This document shows positions 10,693-22,130 of a stretch of 64,000 nucleotides of DNA, piece by piece. How positions within the stretch are numbered: position 1 is the first letter of the stretch; each line of letters opens with the position of its first letter. Made by a program: the position numbers and the translations under genes. Source of the DNA: Talpa occidentalis (Eukaryota > Chordata > Mammalia > Eulipotyphla > Talpidae); NCBI RefSeq assembly GCF_014898055.3, contig NW_023603184.1, positions 106,196,615 to 106,260,614 on the forward strand, given 5' to 3'. The notes beneath the pieces are model-generated. The model saw nothing but the letters and a program-made list of their open reading frames with translations. It ran no database searches and was not told the origin of the DNA.

Positions 10693-10851
10693 GAAGAAAA
10701 AATATTAAAGGCTGCTAGAGGAGAAAAAGCATGTAACATACACAGGCACCTCGAGCAGACTTCTCAGCAGGTACTCTCAAGGCTAGAGGAGAGTGGAATG
10801 ACATTTACAATTCTAAAAGATAAACTGCCAACCAAGATTACTCTGTCCTGA
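10693..10851 (+). pseudogene. L1 ORF1 C-terminal domain remnant
   Basis: This open stretch of about 52 codons gives the RNA-binding C-terminal region of an L1-type ORF1 protein and ends at a TGA inside the normal domain. The frame is disrupted upstream. The family's protein is a nucleic-acid chaperone that coats L1 RNA; no function is expected here. Confidence 0.65.
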
Positions 10852-11005
10852 TAAATTATCATATTCATATATGATAGAGAAATAAAGACTTTCCCAAGCT
10901 AAAGGAGTTTACCACCATCAGTTGTGCTCGATAATTGGTGAGAAGAACTACAGGAACTATACTTGAGGGAAGAAATCAAATACTGTTCAAAAATTAATAA
11001 TGAGA

Positions 11006-11290
11006 GCCTCCCTGGTGGCGCAGTGGTTGAGCGCTGGGTTGTGAAGCTGCCCGCAGCCTCTGAAGTGCTGGTTCGATCCCCGGCTGCTCCCCGGCCACCG
11101 GAGGAGGGTCCCGCATGGCGCGCAGACCTCTCCTGCCACCCGCTGCTCCCCTCAGCAGTGTACTTCATCAGTCTGCCTGTTCTGTTTCCTGCTCTGGTGA
11201 ATTCTCTCACCCTCCCGTGCTTCTGACTGTACCCAGTGCTTGTATAAATAAACAAACAGACAAACAAATAAATAAATAAATCTAAAAAAA
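11006..11290 (+). mobile_element. tRNA-derived SINE, younger type, inside the HAL1-like relic
   Basis: The head 'gcctccctggtggcgcagtg' is followed by a B box 'ggttcgatccc' at 11070-11080, the body 'gcgcagacctctcctgcc', 'cttctgactgtacccagtg' and a long A-rich tail with TAAA and CAAA repeats. The target duplication is poor: 'ttaataatga' before compares with 'agtaatgata' after. The flanks are A-rich, which blurs the ends. Confidence 0.9.
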
Positions 11291-11500
11291 ATAGTAATGA
11301 TATAAGAAAATAAATAAATAAATAACAGGCTACTTTCCCCCACCAAAATTAAAAGTATATAAAATAAAAAAAAAAACAAAGTTATATTTAAAAAGGTTGA
11401 AAGGAGTTCTATATGAAAAGAAAAAAAAACACAAAAGAACACAAAGCCTTGAGTATTCTGAGTACATCAGAATCAGAAGTATAAATAAAGATAGTATCAG

Positions 11501-12941
11501 ACAACAACAAAATAGTAAAGGGGAGGAAGGACAGAATCCAGGACAGATAGATCAGCTGGGAGGGCAGAGCAGATGCTGTAGTGTGCCTCTTGGAGTCCTA
11601 CTATTTGGACTAAGGTGTCATTCCTCAAGCTGCCAGGCATATTGTCTGCTGGCAACTCCTTATGAACGGCCCTTGACGAACAGAACTTGCCTTGTCCAAG
11701 GTTCCATGCTTTCCTTGGGGGCAGCCCACACCTAATACCTGGAGTTTAAGTAGGTACAAAAATCAATGCCTTGCCTGAATTTGGGGACACCTCTGAAAAG
11801 CCATTGCAGTTCCAGATCTGCCTATAGTATCATCTGAGACTCCAGTTGCAACCTCATCACAATTCATCTTCCTCTTTTGACCAATCCTCCTCCCCTCACT
11901 CTCTTACAGGTACTGCTGTTTAGACGACTCACCACTGAACCTTCTCCATCTCAACTGCTGAGTCCCTGACCCAGAAAACCAGAGCTAAGACTCACCAACA
12001 TTTCCTGTGGTTGCCATATTCCCTCTTTCCCCACAGTGAGTTATAGAAAGAGGAGCATCTAAAGGTGAATCTCATAATAACTGTATCAGACAGATTCCCA
12101 GATGGATTTCCCACCTTCTTGGAGGGACTGAGCAGAAGTTAATCACAAAGACTCCACAGAGCAAATGTATTCAAAAAGAGTCTATGTAACCTGCTCTCTA
12201 AACTCTGGAGTCAAGAGCTGTACTGCTTGTTAGCTTCTTCTTGTCAACAATCTCTATAGTTGCATCTCTGAAGTTGCACTGGTGTCAACCCAACTCAAAG
12301 ACTGGCTGATTCCCCAGTCTTCTGGGTACATTAACAGGTCAAAGCTGAGTTTTCTTTGGTAATGGGAAACTCCAGATGAAGTGGTGAAACAGAGGTCTCA
12401 AGTTTAAGATATAGCAAAAGTGCTACTTCCTAGGTGACCTTCCTGGATACAAATAGAACCTGACTGTTCTAGATTTAGTGACTGCGTATCTTTGTACCTT
12501 TTCTTGGATTTGCAAACACTATCATGTAGCCCACTAATACTGACAATGTTAGAGGTGAAAATGGCTTCAAAGGACACCACTGAGAACTATGTTACCTCTT
12601 TGTAACAACTCTCTTTATGAAAAATATACTAGAACAGATTGCAGCAGGACAACCACTCAATAAAGACTTGGGGATTTAATTGCCCACATAGGGGACCATT
12701 TTCTTTAACATCACACTGAGCTAATTTCCCCAGAATAACAATGAGTGTAACACAGTTTGTAGATTGCCCCAGTAATCTCTGTAGATGGAATCTGCTAACA
12801 ACCATGCACAAACAATTGATTCACATGAGCAGAAAAAGACTCCAGGAGACAAATCTTTAAATATTATAATAAGTGGTAGGTACCTATCCTGCTAAACTTG
12901 TTTCTCTACTTCCCAAATATAATTCCCTCACTTCAGCATTC
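11501..12941. other. unassigned sequence ending in a poly(A) tract
   Basis: No gene seen. The 112-codon frame at 11397-11735 starts in A-rich HAL1-like sequence and has no domain. The stretch is slightly richer in GC around 11.6-12.3 kb. Confidence 0.35.
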
Positions 12942-12965
12942 AAAAAAAAAAAAAAAAAAAAAAAA
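12942..12965 (+). repeat. poly(A) tract, 24 A
   Basis: An uninterrupted run of 24 A follows 'cctcacttcagcattc'. It may be the tail of an unrecognised retrocopy on the plus strand, but there is no AATAAA signal close upstream and I do not recognise the preceding sequence. Confidence 0.8.
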
Positions 12966-15900
12966 GTGCAGTCTGAAACCATTTCATTCAACCAGTAAAT
13001 TAATTTGGTATCATGAAGATAAATTGTAGCAAATTCTTCTGGTTAGGCAGGATGCAGTGCTGCTCAAAATAAGACCATTAAAAAAACACACAGATCAAGA
13101 AACATTCTGGAAATTCTAACAATGGCTGGCCTGGGAGAGACAGGTAAAACACAAGCAATTAGTAAATGGGCATCAAGGAGATGTTTAAGCGCAACATCTT
13201 TCCAAAGACAAAGAATTTGATGAGTGTGGATTATATATCCATTATAGAAAATAGTCTCTTTGATATGGAATCTATTTGCCAAAAGTGAAAGATCTGCATC
13301 TGAAGCAGTTCTATTGGACAAATTGTGCCCTAAATCTTCTTTGAACTGCTGGGCTTAAATCAAGTTTGGATATAAAAGGTTTCATTTTACATAACCTATA
13401 TTTAAAGCTTCTATTGAGTCTTCAAAATGATTTGCTGCAATGCTTGTGTTTTTTGGTGTGAGTCCAACTTCTTAACCTGTCTAGAGTTGCAATGATAAAA
13501 TTTCACATTAACTTAAATAATATGCCAACATTGAATGCTCTCAAGCTAGCTATCGATGTTCCCCATGTCTTCAGCATATTAAAATAAGATGAACTGAATC
13601 TTCATAAAAACTGACATTCATTAATTAATCGATATGATTCCCTATATCAGTACCACAATCAATTTAAAATATCTCTCTATTCTGTGGAATCTGAAATGAT
13701 GGAATGTGTATGTAAAGACAGCATGGGCTGTGATGTGGTAAAAATATAGCCCCGAGTCCCAGTTACTTAGCACATTACAGGTTTACTTCCTATTCATGCT
13801 AAGTCTCAATGCAAGTCAGTTAACTCTTTAGAGTAGCTGCCCCCCATGTTGTGGCACAGAGATCCAGGCTGTTTATGCCTTATCACTCAATCATCTCAAA
13901 ATATACCCTTCCTCATATCATGGCAGGAATAAAGAAAGTCAAGATTGTTTTATACTGACCTTTGAATACCTCAACCCAGAAGTGACTCTTGTTCATGGTC
14001 CATTGCCCAGATCTAATCACATGGGAGAACGTAGATATTCAGTGAGCAGCACAAGCCTCTGACTCAGGGAGTGTTCAGCATTCTGAGGGGCTGTGCAAAC
14101 AAGTTGCATTTGATTCTGTGAAAATGTGGGTTCTATCGACACTATTTTTTTTTTATGTTTCCTTCTTTATATTTAAATTGATGTACAATTCATAATTCCA
14201 GTGTTTAAATATCTTGCTTAATGGGATCATCTAGCACACACAAAGCATAATTATATAGAGAGTTACATATCTAATTATACATATAAAATAATTATGCATA
14301 TAGCAGAATATAACTATTTCATAAAATAACTGTTCCCCCTTGTGTATACAAATGATTCTTCTATGAATATTAAGATTATTTTTTAGTAAAGCCCTGTTTT
14401 ATTGCTTAAGTGATAAAGGTCAAAGATATATACCATCCAGGCAGAAAGTGGGCTTCACTGGAGTAGCAAGCTATTTAAAATGTGAGGTGCCCAAATTCTA
14501 GCAATCGTCTAGGAAGCAAACCCCTGACCGCCAAAGGGGATCAAGGCTGAGAGGTATTTGCTCAGGGAGACAGTAGAGTGAGAATGCTCTTCTCAAAGTG
14601 GGTGAGATTATCGAAAGAAGAGCTCCTGCACGTTGGGAGGAGGAGGACAAGCAGATTAAGGATTGGAAATCTAGGTTCCTGGGCAAGGGACTGTTGGGTG
14701 TACTGACCCTTCAGTATCAGAAACTAAGAGTGAGGGGTGGAGCACCCCAGAGCCTGGGACCTTGTTTGCTTACTCAGTACTAGGAGAGGACCCAGAAGAT
14801 CTCAGTCCATTTCAGACTTGTTGGGAGAACCAAAGGCACAATTCACCTGAAGGCCAACTCTCAGAAAGGATCAGAACATCTTGTTCATTATATGGAGACT
14901 GGAGTAAAGGAAGTGAGAAGAGCCCAAGGGAAAGCTGTAATCTTGGAGACAAAGGCAGGGCTCAGGTCGTTGATTATGGCTGTTACGTTTTATACACCTA
15001 AGAGTGAGGAATAGGGTGGATGGTGAGCAGGAGATGAGGTTGGCAAAATGGGCAAGAGTGGATCACAGATTTGCTTACAGGATCAATGTAGAGTCACTGA
15101 GGATTCATACAGGGACTGTACATGAATGGACTATTCATCTTTAAAACATTATCTGGGAACCTATTATAGTCTATAGATGATGATTTATAGAATCATGGCA
15201 GTGACAGGATTAGAGATCAAATAATTTGTGGTAGGCTCTACAGGTCTTGCTGGAGCTATTGATGGTGGGTGGAAGAATTATAAATGGCTCTCAGTGATTT
15301 CTAAGTTTCAGACTTGGAAGACTGTATGATGAAGGGAGAGAAGCCGTGGGCTGAGTGTGGAGAAGGAGATGGGATTGTTCTGTATATGGCAAATTTGAGC
15401 TATTTATGGCATAGAACTGATCAGATACTTTCTGATCCTTTTTGAGTATCTTTTGAACAGATAAAAGGAGTATGTCCCAGTATCTAGATCCCATACAGAG
15501 TTGTTATCTTCTAAGTAAAAGACTCAATGTTTATTCAAAACTGTTCTCCATTAAATGTTGGAGGCATACATTAATATCAGACTTGGATATGGTGCTCTAA
15601 CTATTGGGTTAGGTCACTTGGTTCTGACTACTTAAATCACAGCCAAATTTCCTAGATCCTCTAGACTCTGTGCCTAAGCCAGCATCTATAAGCTGGCTTT
15701 AATACTCACAACATCCACCCAGCAGGCACATCTTCCATGTAGCTTTGGCCAGCTTCTAAACTGTCCCACCCAAGATCTTGCAGCTCTGGTAATCATCTGA
15801 CCTGCTTCCCACAGCAACACTCAGTAATTACTCAATAGCAACAATGCAGACACTGCCTCTGGGCATTCATAGGTAATCATTATATGTTGTAAATCACTCC

Positions 15901-16225
15901 TATTGAAATAATGTTCAACTATATTAGAACTATCAAAATAGATTACTGTTCTCCTCCGAACTTCGGTGAGATACCTACTTCAGTATACTTCATACATGAA
16001 AATTAATCAATTCATTTAATAAATGAATGGATAGTAAATAAATGGGAGGCCAATAGAAAAAATTCTTATGATCTTCAATATACTTGTGTTCATATACTTG
16101 TGATTTTCCATAGCCACCATGCCAATGATATATATACTTATCACAAATTTAGTGATGAACACAGTTTTTACTAATAATTTACTGGAAAAGTCCAAATTCA
16201 TCACACATGTACAGCCTAAGACACA

Positions 16226-16226
<1 letters not shown>
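12966..16226. other. 3.3 kb of unassigned, mostly AT-rich sequence
   Basis: No gene seen. Frames of 60-85 codons are scattered on both strands without domains. A perfect 8-bp stem with an 8-base loop (AAGCCAGC / GCTGGCTT) lies at 15676-15699. The purine-rich stretch at 14.5-15.5 kb may be old LINE debris of the type seen at 5.4-6.0 kb. Confidence 0.35.

Positions 16227-16268
<42 letters not shown>
16227..16268. repeat. (CA)n microsatellite
   Basis: 21 uninterrupted CA units. It produces spurious His-Thr and Cys-Val repeat frames on the two strands. Confidence 0.97.
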
Positions 16269-16269
<1 letters not shown>

Positions 16270-17039
16270 CAAAGAAGAGGGGCTAACTGGTCAATAGTCT
16301 TTGTGACAAAATTTCCCGAAAAAAAGTATAAAGCATCTTTTTGCAGACATGGAAAACACAGCAGGAAAAGAAATAACACGTTTTTAATTAGAAACATTCA
16401 GATTTACTCTTAATTTAATTCAGCTGCCCAGCAGCCACGATTAGATTTGCATCATGATGTATCTTCAACACTATCTATTTTCATAACTGCAAACTTTCCT
16501 GACTACAGTTCTGATGGATCCTGATATTTTAAAATATGTCCTATTGTCCTTTTCTGTGCAGTAGACCAAGCATAGAGTATTCACTCCTATATCATTGTCA
16601 CAGTACTATCAGACCAGATGGCTACTTCATCACAGAATCAAGAATTAGGGATAATTTATGCCGTTCCTTGCTCTAGAATGTGAAAATAGAAAGCATTTGC
16701 TGTGCACATTCTCATGAAGAGCAGCTAGTCAGAGGGCATTTGGTGCTATGGCCACTGTGCCTTTAGGAATGAAATTTCATTCCATGGAGCCCCAAGCGCT
16801 CAGGTCACAGAGAAAATTGTTGAAGCATGTGAGTTGATGCTTCATCCAGTAACCAAATTAAGCCAGAGTGCCTCTTTGTTAAGGAAAACAAGTTACAATT
16901 AAACCTTTCTAAAATGGGAAAGATTATATCTGAACCCTCTATTGTTTGATATTCAAGGATTTCTCCCCCTTGTAGGAAAAAAAAAATTCGAATGTTGGCT
17001 TAATATTCAGAGCAGTTGTTTTTGTGTCTGTGAACATTA
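16269..17039. other. unassigned sequence
   Basis: No gene or named repeat. Some parts (for example 16.75-16.90 kb) look non-repetitive but carry no clear motif. Confidence 0.3.
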
Positions 17040-17290
17040 AATGTTAGAAACGGAAGAGCAATTTATCCTCAGCCTGCCGAAGAGAACAGTGGAAATTTCT
17101 TTTTATTGGTCTATAAATAAGCAAAGTCTGAACACACCCTTTATTGGGAGAAGAGTCACAGCAACCCATCACACATACCAACAGACTGGCCAGGGTTCCT
17201 TCATTTGATATTGCCATAATCGTGCCGATGAAGACAGACAGAAGCCTGTCCTGTCAAGCTAGCAAACAAATTTAACCCAAGGACCAACCA
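17040..17290. promoter_or_regulatory. candidate conserved non-coding element
   Basis: Non-repetitive sequence with 'ttttattggtctataaataa' (a TATAAA-like element beside a reversed CCAAT), 'ccctttattgggagaag' and 'gccataatcgtgccgatgaa' with retained CpGs. The texture is enhancer-like. No transcript is evident. Confidence 0.3.
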
Positions 17291-17559
17291 GTATTCCCTA
17301 GGGGAAAAGAAAAATTGCATATAAAATCATAAACAATTCCGGTTGCTGGAGTTATTGTTTAAGAAAAGCTAGATACATCAGTGAAACAAATCAAATGGCT
17401 CTTGATTTCTTTGTTGAAGAATCACATTATCAACAAAGATATGCAGGGCTTTTGGGCTTTATGTAATATCAAAATCATCTGGTTAATTCAATTTAAAAAA
17501 AAAAGACTCATAGAATGTGCTTGTTTGAGTCCTACAAAGGACCTAATTGCATATTTTAA

Positions 17560-17560
<1 letters not shown>

Positions 17561-17596
<36 letters not shown>
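17561..17596. repeat. compound (TA)n(CA)n microsatellite
   Basis: Ten TA units run directly into eight CA units. TA-CA compound tracts commonly arise by substitution within one dinucleotide array. Confidence 0.97.
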
Positions 17597-17959
17597 TCTC
17601 AATTATCTTTGGTTGTAAACATGTAGAAAAGCCATTGAAAATATATCAATTATATGGGCAATATAATCCATCCTTTCCATTTGAATCTGTTTAGATTGTT
17701 CATGTGTCTCAAGTTTTTCAGATTAGATATCCTGCAAAAACAGACAGCTACACTGGGGAATTTAGTTGCCTAGGCAAAATTAAAAGGCTATCAGTGTGAA
17801 AAGTGAGAGCAGTCAGAAAGCTTAACAAATTGTGAAGAACAACAGGCAGCTCGCAATAATCATGTTCCCTTTCCAAGGAAGTGCATCTGCCTGTTCCCTG
17901 CACATGATTTGAGGCGAATACTCACATTAATGATGATACCTCTTCCATCAATATCTTGG

Positions 17960-18330
17960 ATTATTACCAGTGTCTGGGAGAAATTTTATTGGCTGCTGCA
18001 GTTCATTGAGAATTAATTGATATGACACACTTACTCTATATGAACTTGGAAAAAAGTCTATCGAGTGATTTAATTCATTTTGTGTTAATTATAAATTATG
18101 CCAGGAAACATTATCACGGATGGACTTGTTTCCAGTTCTCGGACGGCATGTGTGAGCAGTTTGTACACTTCCGCCATCGTGGATACAGAGCTTGGACGGG
18201 CTAACCCCGCAGAAACGCATTAATTTGGCCTCCTCACCAATATTTGTCATGCTGCGTGTTCTTAAACAAATTAGGCTAGGACGAGGCAGCAAAATGGCCC
18301 ACTTATCTTTATTTCTAATTTAGCCAACAA
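17960..18330. promoter_or_regulatory. candidate conserved non-coding element with retained CpGs
   Basis: About ten CpGs lie between 18110 and 18285 ('ctcggacggcatg', 'ttccgccatcgtgg', 'gacgggctaaccccgcag'), in a window where CpG is scarce. The flanks hold TAATT/ATTAA cores ('gcattaatttggcctcctc', 'gtgttaattataaattatg'). The 60-67 codon frames on either strand lack domains, so non-coding selection is a better explanation than an exon. Confidence 0.4.
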
Positions 18331-18609
18331 TAAAAGAGACAACCTCACATTCTGTATATTTTAAATAATCTCCTAAGTGTTTCATAAAATGGAAAGGCAG
18401 CGAAGGGGTGAGAGGTTCTGGTGCCAGATCAAAGGGAAAATGAAAGATTACTTTAGAAAGAGAGTAAAGAGTTACTGGATGTGTGTGAAGGCCCCTGCAG
18501 AAGAACTCTTTATTTTCATTTCCTGCTCAGTACTGCTGATGAGTAGATTCCTCTCCATTCTCCCTCTCTGCGAGCGCACACTAGTACTTTTATTAAAATA
18601 AGTCCATCA

Positions 18610-18960
18610 GAAGGCGGGTCGTTGTTATGCAGCAGCGGTAATTCACATAGCAGCGGATGGCATTTCTTTCCACTCGCGCTGCTCCGCTGGTTCTAATAGC
18701 AACCTGGAGCTCAATTTCCTCCTCAAGAACATTGCATTTCATGTGGAATGTCAATTATTAAAATGCAGTGTCCCGTGTCTTACTTCTCACTAGATGAATT
18801 CATTTGCAAAACTTGCTAATTTATGCAAATGATCCTTAACCCGCCACTGCCTGGAATCTATTTCACCATTTCTAGCTCTTGGCAGCTTGGAGCCTAAATC
18901 TATTAATGCAGAGTTTGTCAGTTTTGTCATCATTATATTGGCTATTGAGTTGTTTAAAGC
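18610..18960. promoter_or_regulatory. candidate conserved element with inverted POU-type sites
   Basis: Several CpGs are kept at 18.61-18.69 kb ('ggcgggtcgttg', 'cactcgcgctgctccgctgg'). Downstream lie 'tgtcaattattaaaatgc' and an inverted pair ATTTGCA (18802-18808) and TGCAAAT (18824-18830). The second lies in a perfect octamer, ATGCAAAT, the binding site of POU proteins in general. No repeat signature is present. Confidence 0.42.
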
Positions 18961-18962
18961 TT

Positions 18963-18991
18963 ATACACACACATACACACAAACACACACC
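18963..18991. repeat. imperfect AC-rich microsatellite
   Basis: An interrupted ACAC array, 'acacacacatacacacaaac' and following bases. It creates the His-Thr repeats in the small frame here. Confidence 0.85.
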
Positions 18992-19710
18992 CCACTAACC
19001 ACAACAGATAAAAATGTGTTATTAAGTAGAAGTCTGCCAACAGCTGCAGCTGAAAAATCTAGAGATTAAATTAAAGATAAACCAGAATGAGAGGGCCAGG
19101 TACCTGCTGGTCCTGACACTCTGAGTAATGTTAGAAGCTAATGACCTCTTTTCTGGGAGAAACTAACTGGTTAATAACCCAAGGAGGGTCTATCAGCTAC
19201 TGACTAAGACAGATACAGATAGTCAGATAAGAAATTTCTTGCTGAGAGTAAATCAAACTGACCTGGTTTAAGTAAATACAAAGTACAAAAGGAACTGTAT
19301 GCAATTTTCAATTTTTGGTTATGATTATATGTAGCAGCAAAAAAGAGATGCTTGTCAGGAAAGGATTGGGGCATGTGTGTGCAGGTGTGCATGCATATAT
19401 ATGTGTGGGTGTTCAAATATGGGGGTACCTGTGGACCGCCTATGTTTCTGTGTGTCCCCATAAGTACCTCATACATCAAATCTTGAGTTGTTCCTCTGAG
19501 TGAGTTGGGCTTTGTAGGGCTTTTTAACTCAATAACCTTTATTATCACTCACACATTTATGGCAAAAGGAATGTAAGAAATGATCAAGGTTGTAACAGAA
19601 AAAAAAAGCTAATGCAGATTTGTGCACACTGTTCATTTACATCTGGGAACAGGCTCTCCCAGACATCAGCGCGGCCACTGTGCGTGTGTGATGCCCCCTT
19701 GCAGATGCAG
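18992..19710. other. unassigned sequence
   Basis: No gene. A TG/AT-rich patch lies at 19.37-19.42 kb ('gcatgcatatatatgtgtg'). A 114-codon minus-strand frame (19204-19548) has no recognisable domain. Confidence 0.3.
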
Positions 19711-19750
19711 CCCAGGGCAGCCCAGGGCAGCCCAGGGCATCCCAGAGCAG
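19711..19750. repeat. tandem repeat, 10 bp x 4
   Basis: The unit CCCAGGGCAG occurs twice exactly, then as CCCAGGGCAT and CCCAGAGCAG. It lies in a short GC-richer patch with overlapping frames on both strands. These frames look non-coding. Confidence 0.95.
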
Positions 19751-20200
19751 CTTTTCTCACAGGAGTGTCGAGGTACAGGTGCAGGAGCCACCAGTGGCGC
19801 CAGAGACAATTGGAGCCCATTTTCAGCCCAGGTAAGGCCAGAGGTGCAAGCAAGAGGTGAAGAAGATGCACTCGGGCAGATGAAAGGTCTCAGTGGCCCT
19901 AATCAACTATTCTAGAAAGACAGTGCCATTTCTGCCCATCTTGGCCCTGTCTCACTGTTACACAACCTCTTTTTATGACTAGTGTTGATAAAGAGCTTCC
20001 TGTGAACCACAGCGCTGCTTTTCCTTTTCCTTTTTTGGAGGTCAGTGGGAGGATTCAGATTCCAGGCCTGGCTTCCGAATCCACAGGAAATGGATTCCTC
20101 ACATCATCTTCATTTGGGCAAGTTTCCAAAGGCCATTGAGTAGTTGAGCAGCTGAGATTGGATTAAACCAGGGAGCTTTGAGCAAGGAAACAGACTCACA
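19751..20200. other. unassigned sequence
   Basis: No gene or named repeat between the 10-bp tandem array and the TG/GA microsatellite. Confidence 0.3.
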
Positions 20201-20247
20201 GGTGTGTGTGTGTGTGTGAGTGTGTGTGTGTGTGAGAGAGAGAGAGA
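20201..20247. repeat. (TG)n(GA)n compound microsatellite
   Basis: Two TG arrays separated by one GAG step run into a (GA)n array. Confidence 0.95.
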
Positions 20248-20595
20248 CATACACCAGTGAGTTTTAGTCTGGACCCACTCTGGACCATCGATGCAGAATC
20301 TGTCCACAAGTAGCCATCCTCCCATACCCCTGCATCACACAGACTACACTCCTCTGTCCTCGGTGATGTCTTCTGCCCAGATGGGCTTAAACTTGGACTT
20401 GTCTGAATCAGTGCTGCACATATCTAGTCATGACCTGTCCTTGTATCCTGCTCTTCTCATGTTGGGTTGTATTTCCCTCTGTAAGTGTACCAATCATTGC
20501 AAAGTGTGTTGGGAATATTAGTTGTAGATATTGGAATGAGTTCTTTCAACTCTACAATGAATTCCAATTCAAGAAAAAAATAATCTGCTCTTGTT

Positions 20596-20904
20596 TTTTT
20601 TTTTTTTTTTATAGAGGCATGTTTTTATTTATTTGTTTGTTTGTTTGTTTTGTTTATACATGCACTGGGTACAGTCAGAAGCGTGGGAGGGTGAGAGAAT
20701 TCACCAGAGCCAGAGCGGGGAGCAGAGCAGGCAGAGGGACCGAAGTACACTGCTAAGGGGAGCAGCGGGCGGCAGGAGAGGTCTGCGCGCCATGTGGGAC
20801 CCTCCTCTGGTGGCCGGGGAGCAGCCGGGGATCGAACCGGCGTCGCAGAGGCCACGGGCAGCTTCGCAACCCAGCGCTCAACCGCTGCGCCACCAGGGAG
20901 GCCC
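20596..20904 (-). mobile_element. tRNA-derived SINE, younger type, longest copy
   Basis: An inverted copy with a T-rich tail holding TTTG repeats, 'gcactgggtacagtcagaag', the full body including 'ggtggccggggagcagccgg', a B box in reverse ('gggatcgaaccgg') and the head ending 'gccaccagggaggcc'. Perfect 15-bp target duplications, TAATCTGCTCTTGTT, lie at 20581-20595 and 20905-20919. Like the copies at 7.7 and 11.0 kb, it keeps a body segment that is shortened in the copies at 4.5 and 6.7 kb. Confidence 0.95.
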
Positions 20905-20919
20905 TAATCTGCTCTTGTT

Positions 20920-21424
20920 AAAGTGAACAATTAATACTCCTTCAAGGAAGCTGTCCACAATCCAGAAGAATAGTAACAGTGCATATTTAATCACTCACTT
21001 TTACTTCTGTTTCTTTCAGAACCATGTCTCTTTAAATCTACCAAGGAAGATAGTCCTTCTGGCCCCCAGACTGCCAACATGACTCCATGATTGATTTATG
21101 CAGCACTTGGCAGCCCATAGTCCAGATTGTGGCTGAAGCTGAATTTTATGAGCCTTCCCTAGTGAGTATAAATTTTAAGTTATATTAAAAATACTTTTAA
21201 AAAAAGAAGCCTCAGTCATGTTTGGCACAGCCTCAGGCCCTGAGACAGGCAGTGAGAGGAGTAAGGAATTAATACTGCCAAAGGAGCTAGATGGCAAAAG
21301 TTTTATTGTGAGAGATTAGAAAGTGTTAAGTCTTCATCTGGGGAAAGAAAGAACAGTATTCAGGCCAAACTGCTTTAGTGATATCAAGTGTGACCTTTTC
21401 TATTTGCAGCAATTCATCTGGTCA
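20920..21424. other. unassigned sequence
   Basis: No gene or named repeat. Confidence 0.3.
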
Positions 21425-21575
21425 TTCATCAACTGTTTATTGAGCTTCTACTATGTTCCAGGAGGTACACTAGGCCTAGGGGATTGTGGTGGAAAGATAA
21501 GCACTGCCCCTTCTCTTCTGGAACAGACATATCAGGGGGGAGGCAGATGATAAACAAGTAAATAAACACTATTGG
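21425..21575 (-). repeat. L2 LINE relic
   Basis: Read forward it is the reverse of an L2 3' end: 'tgtttattgagcttctacta', 'gttccaggaggtacactagg', then 'cagatgataaacaagtaaat'. The flanking 21.58-21.85 kb may be more of the same element. The 140-codon minus-strand frame overlaps it and is a chance frame. Confidence 0.75.
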
Positions 21576-21959
21576 TAAACAGAATGATTTCAATTCAGAA
21601 TAATAGTAAGCCCCTTGTAATAGAGAGAGACTTTGAGTTGAGGCTTGCTTGAAATGCATTGGGTTTATGTGTTGGCCTGAGTGGATAGCTTCTCTAATGT
21701 CAATTTGGAAAAGTACAGGGAGGATCTGGCAAAGCAATTTCCTGGGCAATTTCACTTTTGAAAAATCCAGGTCAAAAGAAAAATGTATTGTCAAACTCAA
21801 ATGAAAGGGTTTAGGGCAAGCCATGGGAGCTGAAGTGACCAAAGTGGTCATCAGGCATCATGGTTCCATCGTCTGGCATTGTGGGTTTAAATTGGGCTTA
21901 AATCAGTGATTACTGCAATTATTCTATAATTGCATGTTAATAGTAACACCTCAAGACCT

Positions 21960-22130
21960 GGTGTGACATTTTGTTTTTGGAGTGCCATTCACGTTTTTTA
22001 TGATTCTCATGACAATCCTGTGAAATATTACAATCTTTATGCTAGATGGAGAAACTAAGCCACAGAAAAGTCAGACAGTTTAAAAACAGTGACAATGTTT
22101 TCTCTCCCAGCTTAGCCATTCACTCATAAA
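21960..22130 (-). repeat. MIR SINE relic
   Basis: The reverse MIR order is seen: 'gattctcatgacaatcctgt', 'gaaatattacaatctttatg', then 'gagaaactaagccacagaaa'. Confidence 0.6.

Larger units (their letters stand above)
9510..11500 (+). mobile_element. HAL1-like L1 ORF1-only relic, interrupted by a SINE
   Basis: A decayed L1 ORF1-type frame is readable at 10693-10851. It contains EEKILKAARGEKACNIH, then LSRLEESGMTFTILKDKLP, and a stop. This is the layout of the L1 ORF1 C-terminal region, with its EKILKAAR motif. Upstream, 10.0-10.7 kb is A-rich with many lysine and glutamate codons, as in the ORF1 coiled coil. 9.5-10.0 kb may be its 5' UTR. No reverse transcriptase follows, which points to HAL1 (half-L1). 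Many stops and frameshifts show it is dead. The ends are approximate. Confidence 0.65.

Noticed and set aside
16016..16413. Cys-Val and His-Thr repeat peptides
   Set aside because: Direct translations of a CA microsatellite.
19711..19750. CRISPR array
   Set aside because: Units are 10 bp with no spacers, and the DNA is mammalian.
21429..21851. 140-codon minus-strand frame
   Set aside because: It overlaps an L2 relic and shows no domain.
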